In this document: positions 59,565 to 64,000 of the stretch, piece after piece
Numbering within the stretch: the first letter of the stretch is position 1
How the letters are laid out: each line of letters starts with the position of its first letter
Assembly (NCBI GenBank): GCA_032871835.1
Contig: CM065295.1
Span: forward strand, 27,352,501 to 27,416,500
Length of the DNA stretch: 64,000 nucleotides
Origin: Dipteronia dyeriana
Taxonomy: Eukaryota > Streptophyta > Magnoliopsida > Sapindales > Sapindaceae
Reading direction: 5' to 3'
Notes under the pieces: generated by a model
The model's input: the letters and a program-made list of their open reading frames with translations, nothing else
What the model was told of the DNA's origin: nothing
Database searches by the model: none
Made by a program: the position numbers and the translations under genes

Positions 59565-60514
59565 GTGGTTGCTAAGTTCGCTGAGTTTTTCAGACGAAAC
59601 AATATCAAGATGATCGGATAACCGTTAAGAACATTTTCATCTGGTTAGATCGAGTTGGAATCACTGTTGCTCGAGTTCGATCCAAGGGAATAGTAAGTTG
59701 TTAGAGCAGGAATATACTCTACAGATTTGGAGTCCCAAATACTATTATCACTGACAACGACACCCAGTTCGACAATCAAAAATTTAGGCAATTGTGCAAT
59801 GAGTACCGAATTACAAATTATTAAGCCACACCTGCCAACCCTCAAACAAATGGACAAGTTGAAGCAGTAAACAAAATCATCAAGCACACACTTAAAGCAA
59901 AGTTAGATGTCAAGAAAGGAAATTGGGTTGAGAAACTTCCTGAAGTATTATGAGCATGTCGGACAACAACACGAACTTCTACAGGAGAGACTCCGTTCTC
60001 TATGGCATTCGGAACAGAAGATGTTATCCCGGTAGAAATATCGTACATGTCATCTAGGGTCAGACTATATGATGAAGATCAGAATGTTGATATGTTGTTA
60101 CAAAGCTTAGATGAGTTGGAAGAGAAAAGGGAGAAATCCCGAGTACGAAACGCGGCATATCAACAAAGAGTTGCCCGACACTATAATTCTCATGTTCGGA
60201 TTCAGAAGTTTCAGTTAGGAGATCCGGTGCTCAAAAGAGTATCGCTGAACACAAAGAACAAAGCTGCAGGCTCGTTGGCCGAAAATGGGAAGGCCCATAC
60301 AAGATTAAGGGAATAGCTGGTCATGGAGCATATTGGATTGTCCGACCAGATGAAGGGGTTTTACCCCAGCCATGCAATGCCCAATATTTGAAGATTTTCT
60401 ATCTTTGAAATTTGTTTTCAATTTTTTTTAGCCAGGATATTTTTAGTTTTTAACAATTCTTAGATTTACATTGTCAGTTTTGCAGTTATGAATAAAAATC
60501 CGACATGGGATTCC

Positions 60515-60660
60515 AGAAATCTAAGCATATGATAATAAGAACATATGAAAGATGAACATGATAATAGGAACATGTAAAAAAGAAGCATGATAATAAGAAC
60601 ATGCGAAAAAGAAGCAAGATAATAAGAACATGCAAACAAAAAAAACAAAAAAAAGAAGCA
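60515..60660 (+). repeat. Tandem repeat of about 30 bp
   Basis: Four to five units of the form GATAATAAGAACATG(C/T)(G/A)AAAAAGAAGCAT follow the end of pol. The open frames rich in Y, F and S on the minus strand here come from this repeat. Confidence 0.8.
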
Positions 60661-61025
60661 TAAAAGCACATACAAAAAAGATAAAATGCTCGGAACTATT
60701 AATTTAGTAAAATTTTCGAATGGGCAGAGAAGCTTGAAAGAGCATGCTAGCCGAGCAAGGTCAGTCGACCTTAGCCAAAAGGCAAACTCGATGCACCAGA
60801 TTCTGGAAAATGGCTCGGGACACCGTCGGAAAAAATCCCGGTGAGTAAAGCTTAACTATTCGGTAAACCCTTACGCAGATAAAACTATGAGACGTCATCA
60901 GTGACTTGCATAAGGACTCGAACGTATGATCGTGGTGAGCTTCGATGTAACGTTCAGGTAGCAACCAAGTATTAGGCATGAGTATAAACCTACTCACTTG
61001 TCTCAAGATTACTCGGTTAATAATA

Positions 61026-61182
61026 TTAGCCAGTTTAATAAGATACTTGGCACATGAAATCGCGTTAGCCAATTTAATAAGATACTTGGCATATGAAATC
61101 GCATTAGCCAGTTTAATAAGATACTTGGCACATGAAATTGCGTTAGCCAGTTTAATAAGATACTTGGCGTTAGAAATTGCTC
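61026..61182 (+). repeat. 39-bp tandem repeat, four units
   Basis: TTAGCCAGTTTAATAAGATA followed by CTTGGCACATGAAATCGCG repeats at 61026, 61065, 61104 and 61143 with exact 39-bp spacing. Further decayed units lie near 61244 and 61293. Because 39 is a multiple of 3 the array reads as 13-residue peptide repeats, but no start or domain supports a protein. Confidence 0.9.
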
Positions 61183-61397
61183 GGGTAACGAAACTACTTA
61201 ATTAAATTAGATATTTAGTGGAGTTATTCGGGCAATAGAGTTAGCCAGCTAAAAAAGATACTTGGCAATTAAAGGAGTTATTAACAATAGCCAGTTGAGA
61301 TATTTGGCATTTCAAATTCATGACAAAGCTTGGCAAAATATAAAACTTCATTGATCATAATTATTTTTTACAAATGCAAAAAAATTTCAAATACGCC

Positions 61398-63500
61398 TAA
61401 GGCTGAGATGAGGATTTGAAGCTCTCGCCAATGCTCATGTCGGGTACCTTTTCATATTCATGGAGAAGACTTTCATTAGAAGGCTAGGAAATTGAGTCAA
61501 TAGAGTCAATAGAGTCATCCATCCATTCACTGTAATCCGTTCCAGGGACCAGTCCAACGTCAGGCTTCGACCCATCCACACCAACTTACTGACTAACATT
61601 AAAGGTCGAGAGGGAATGCTCCGATGGGACCTCCAAATGCATAATTCGAACAAGGATTATCCGAAGTTTTTACTCCCCCTAAAGGTGCCTCAGCCTGGGC
61701 ACTCGAGGAAACTCTAACATCAACGTCATCGTCACTTGATTCAACAAATGACACCACCTGAGGAACTTTTTTAGGATGAGCAGGAGAGCCAACTGCCTTC
61801 CTTTTCTCAGCCAGGGTACAGCGGAAGACGAGGTCAGCCGTAGGATCTTCTTAATCTTCAGTGATATCTTGAAAAGATCTAAAAAGATCAGGATAAAGGT
61901 TAATATGCTCATCAGGGGGTACTCTGACTCTTCCCTCATCCCCAACAGCAAACTGCTCAACAAGCATTTCATCGACCAGGGAACTTGGCGTACCAGACTC
62001 TACACTATGGTGCCATCCCTAACCGCTTTCATCTCCAGACACGTTTTGAGCATTATCAAATCCAATAGGATCACTCGAACCACCTAACTCCTCTACGGTC
62101 GGCTGAATGACCTCTTCAGGAATATATTCAGCAAATTGCTCATCAACTTCATTGGAATCTTCATCCGACACATCATCAGGTGAAGCAATTCCTTCCTTGT
62201 TCTAGCGGGAAGATTCCTTACGACTCGCTTGAAAAATTGATTTCACCTGACGAGCCTGGACGTCGCAAATGATGTCTGAATCGTACACTGAACACGAAAC
62301 GAGTTAGAAAGGAGACGCAACAAAATTAGTAAAATGGAAACGAGAAAATTCTACTTACGTCGTCTACGATAATCTGAAATATGAGTAAATAAGTCAAGTT
62401 CTATCATTTTCTTCTCATTAAAAAGATAAGACATGCTCCTCTTTTTCAGAGTTCGCACAGTCGCCCGAGCAAGTCTAGTCAACTCGGTGTCAGTGAAAAC
62501 AAGCAATGACTTATTCCAGCTATCAAGAGAACAAAAAAATGGGGAACCCTTTACACTTCTCGATCTTCCCCAGCTGAGAGCTCAACCTCAAGTCCCAAGT
62601 CCCTCAGGCAAAGAACCATCTATTCTTCCGGTGCTTGTTCGAGGTAGGAAAACCCCACACAAAACCTTTCTTCTTGGCGTCCGAGGAAATATCAACTCCC
62701 CGGTTCATCTTCATCCGTTAGAAATCCAGCTATCTGGCTGGCTGGATAGAAGAAAATAAGTCTCGGTCCGACCAGATTGCCTTAAAGTATAAAAGTGTCT
62801 AATTTTACGAGGGAAAGGCGGTGGCAAGTTCATCCGGCTCCACATGTGCCACATACATATCAAGATCCTATAGTTGTTCGGGGTAAGCTAGGCTGGAGCA
62901 ATTCCCGCTTCCGTAAGAAACTAAGCAATAAAAGGCTAGAAGAGAAGAGTCACACCACAACAGAGCATGGAACCATAAATTGCTACCATGCCCGGGGGAG
63001 GGTTCCACGCGGCTCTATCATCAACATGAGCCAATAAAACCGAATCGTCCATATCAAATCGAGCGCGATACTTTTCGATTTCTTATGTCCAGACCACGTT
63101 CGGCTCGGCATCATATGCACTCGAGAAATTGAGTGAGAAGAGAATTCGAGATACACTGTGTTCCTCTTCAACATCCTTCTCGTCAACTACTTGTCTCCCG
63201 ATTTGAATGCCGTTTGAACCATATTTGTGAACCACACAGTTACTTTGATACTTTCCCATCCTAGATCGAAGAGGAACTCTGTTATCAGAAACGATAGACT
63301 TAGAACTGGAAGAAGAATCAGAACTAGAACTTAAATGAATGTCGGTATAAAGCCCGAAAACTTCAACATCTAAAAAACTAGGCTCATCAGGAGGGATTTC
63401 CCCCCAATAACCTACGAACATAAGAAACCAATTGAAAATCTCCATGCTCAAGCGCTTCGAAAGCTATAACAAAAAGACGATGCCGTGAAACAGGATCCAT
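61398..63500 (-). pseudogene. Gypsy H antisense gene (PF04195-like), decayed
   Basis: It starts MDPVSRHRLFVIAFEALEHGD at 63500. One extra G in a run near 63404 shifts the frame after LLG; the next frame gives DEPSFLDVEVFG, a serine tract, then RSRMGKYQSNCVVHKYGS and EEEHSVSRILFSL (to 63083). The central domain equivalent to 57852-58593 is broken by several stops. The intron at 62288-62358 is conserved. Beyond it lie SDEDSNEVDEQFAEYIPEE and SSDDDVDV, with stops TAG (62212-62214), TAG (62019-62021) and TAA (61851-61853). The C-terminus (DMSIGESFKSSSQP, TAG at 61398) differs from the inverted copy. The gene product is unknown; such antisense genes occur in Tat elements such as Grande, RIRE2 and Retand. 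Confidence 0.7.
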
Positions 63501-64000
63501 CTAAATTGACCTTTAAGGCAGATGTGAAGAAACCAGGAAAAGCTTCGAAGGAAGTATAAGATGAATTGGTGCGTAAGCAAACCTGGGTTATTTTTTCCTT
63601 TCTGTAAAAAATGAACAACGAAACTGCCTTTTTTTAGTTTAAATAAACCACTCGATGGTTGAGGATACGAAACCCTAAGGTTTCGAGAAGCGGGAAAAAC
63701 CAAAAAGAAGGATTTGATGATGTAAGCGGTGTATCAGATGACCCATAAGTTGTTTCTCATAAATGTTACTAGAGAAATTAAGTGGTTGAAGGACACGTGC
63801 CATGGAAAGAACTGACCAAGCCATCAGAATTTCAAAACGTCAAAATCACTGAAATTTCGCGTGAAGGGACAAATTGCACATGTGTGGTAACCATTAAAAC
63901 ACATCATGTGAAGCGTTGTTTAAGGATTATTCCTCTATTAATGAGGCATAAAAGGTCAGAATGTCGATTAAAATACTTTTGCCAAGAACAAAATCCTACT
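63501..64000. other. Upstream region of the antisense gene, gypsy H 3' region
   Basis: It contains the leader of the minus-strand gene and further non-coding sequence. In gypsy C the equivalent distance from the antisense ATG to the 3' LTR is about 400 bp, so the H LTR should begin near or just past the window end. I could not place it. Confidence 0.4.

Larger units (their letters stand above)
57671..59621 (+). pseudogene. Inverted copy of the Tat antisense gene, inside integrase
   Basis: It is the antisense gene of 61398-63500, but on the plus strand, starting mid-gene (RVPL near 57673) and running past the point where the other copy diverges. An open frame of 249 codons (57852-58601) contains WNPPPGMIAIYE, LQPFTAWFLTEA, APTQLALNNYRILMCIW and WGFPTSNKHWKNNWFF, which resemble the Pfam 'putative gypsy type transposon' family (PF04195). 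Two GT-AG introns keep the frame: 58594-58663 (joining PRR to LYDSN) and 59494-59564 (joining NNASY to VVAKF). Later exons are acidic and serine-rich (SSDDDVDVRV). In-frame TAGs lie at 58747, 58903 and 59098. TAA at 59619 ends it. Its function is unknown. Confidence 0.75.
55162..60409 (+). pseudogene. Gypsy H pol, interrupted in integrase
   Basis: It opens in the protease-RT linker. RT has WRICVDFTDLNKACPK, FIDAYSGYNQI, MPFGLKN and MEVYIDDML (YIDD at 55842-55853). RNase H 1 contains YYTSKALIPAETRYS (about 56350). RNase H 2 carries LYIDGSSN (about 56690), NNQAEYGAL and IFSDSQIVV, keeping the D, E and D residues. Integrase starts with GNHTGGRRL and CNACQR (about 57370-57480) and MWGLDLIG. It breaks at 57670 and resumes near 59708 with YRFGVPNTIITDN, QTNGQVEAVNKIIKH, GTEDVIPVEIS, ending CNAQYLKIFYL. 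Frameshifts (for example near 55480-55500) and stops (55684, 55735, 55827) are many. Confidence 0.88.
60410..61397 (+). other. Gypsy H 3' spacer between pol and antisense gene
   Basis: It is non-coding apart from repeats and carries two tandem arrays (listed separately). 60690-60975 is single-copy within the window and shows nothing recognisable. Confidence 0.5.
55162..64000 (+). mobile_element. Gypsy H (Tat lineage), 5' part missing, right end outside window
   Basis: It comprises pol (55162-57670 and 59705-60409), a 3' spacer with tandem repeats (60410-61397) and an antisense gene (61398-63500). The dual RNase H, the GTEDVIPVEI integrase C-terminus and the antisense gene between pol and the expected 3' LTR place it in the Tat lineage. 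The integrase is split by an inverted copy of the antisense gene. The left edge is the copia I LTR, so gag, protease and 5' LTR are not visible. Confidence 0.8.

Overview
The window is nuclear DNA from a flowering plant, most likely a eudicot; I cannot name the species. The evidence is a decayed copy of the plastid YLMG1 gene, LTR retrotransposons primed by initiator tRNA-Met (TGGTATCAGAGC sites), plant PIF/Harbinger and hAT transposons with short MITE relatives, and AT-rich DNA full of TA microsatellites. No intact host gene, rRNA or tRNA gene was found. Almost every base that can be explained belongs to a transposable element (TE), and every element gene seen carries stops or frameshifts.

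Layout. 1-7059: a coding-free LTR element (LARD-like) with tandem repeats; its 5' LTR is cut by the window edge. 7346-10527: a PIF/Harbinger relic with the start of its transposase and a fairly well kept Myb/SANT-like partner gene. 10531-13940: three head-to-tail copies of one MITE; the third is split by a 1.59 kb solo LTR with a perfect 5-bp target duplication. 14051-15898: YLMG1 pseudogene, with another MITE in its apparent last intron. 16210-16287: a perfect 78-bp palindrome. 16495-19762: two abutting hAT remnants. 20041-55161: a nested stack of Ty1/copia and Ty3/gypsy elements. 55162 to the end: a Ty3/gypsy element of the Tat lineage.

Nesting. Copia A (minus strand; 20041-22423 and probably 47244-48501) is split by copia B. 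B has its 5' LTR at 22424, its gag-pol at 24281-27705 and the end of its 3' LTR at 47243, flanked by near-identical AAAAC/CAAAC. B's 3' LTR is split by gypsy C (28052-46242). C is in turn split by a small non-autonomous element (30714-32612) and by copia D (minus, 32728-42095). D's 5' LTR is broken by LTR element E (42096 to about 44865). A sister of E, called G, lies at 48502-51756 and is fused to the back half of a B/D-type copia (called I) with a complete 3' LTR ending at 55161. There the pol of gypsy H starts, already cut at its 5' side.

How the genes relate. The gag-pol remnants follow the usual copia order (gag, protease, integrase, RT, RNase H) or Tat gypsy order (RT, RNase H, second RNase H, integrase). 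C and H also carry the extra antisense gene known from some Tat elements, between pol and the 3' LTR. In H this gene has a clear GT-AG intron, and a second copy, inverted and with two introns, lies inside H's own integrase. This is the most unusual structure in the window. I see no convincing new active system; the window is a graveyard with a readable order of events.
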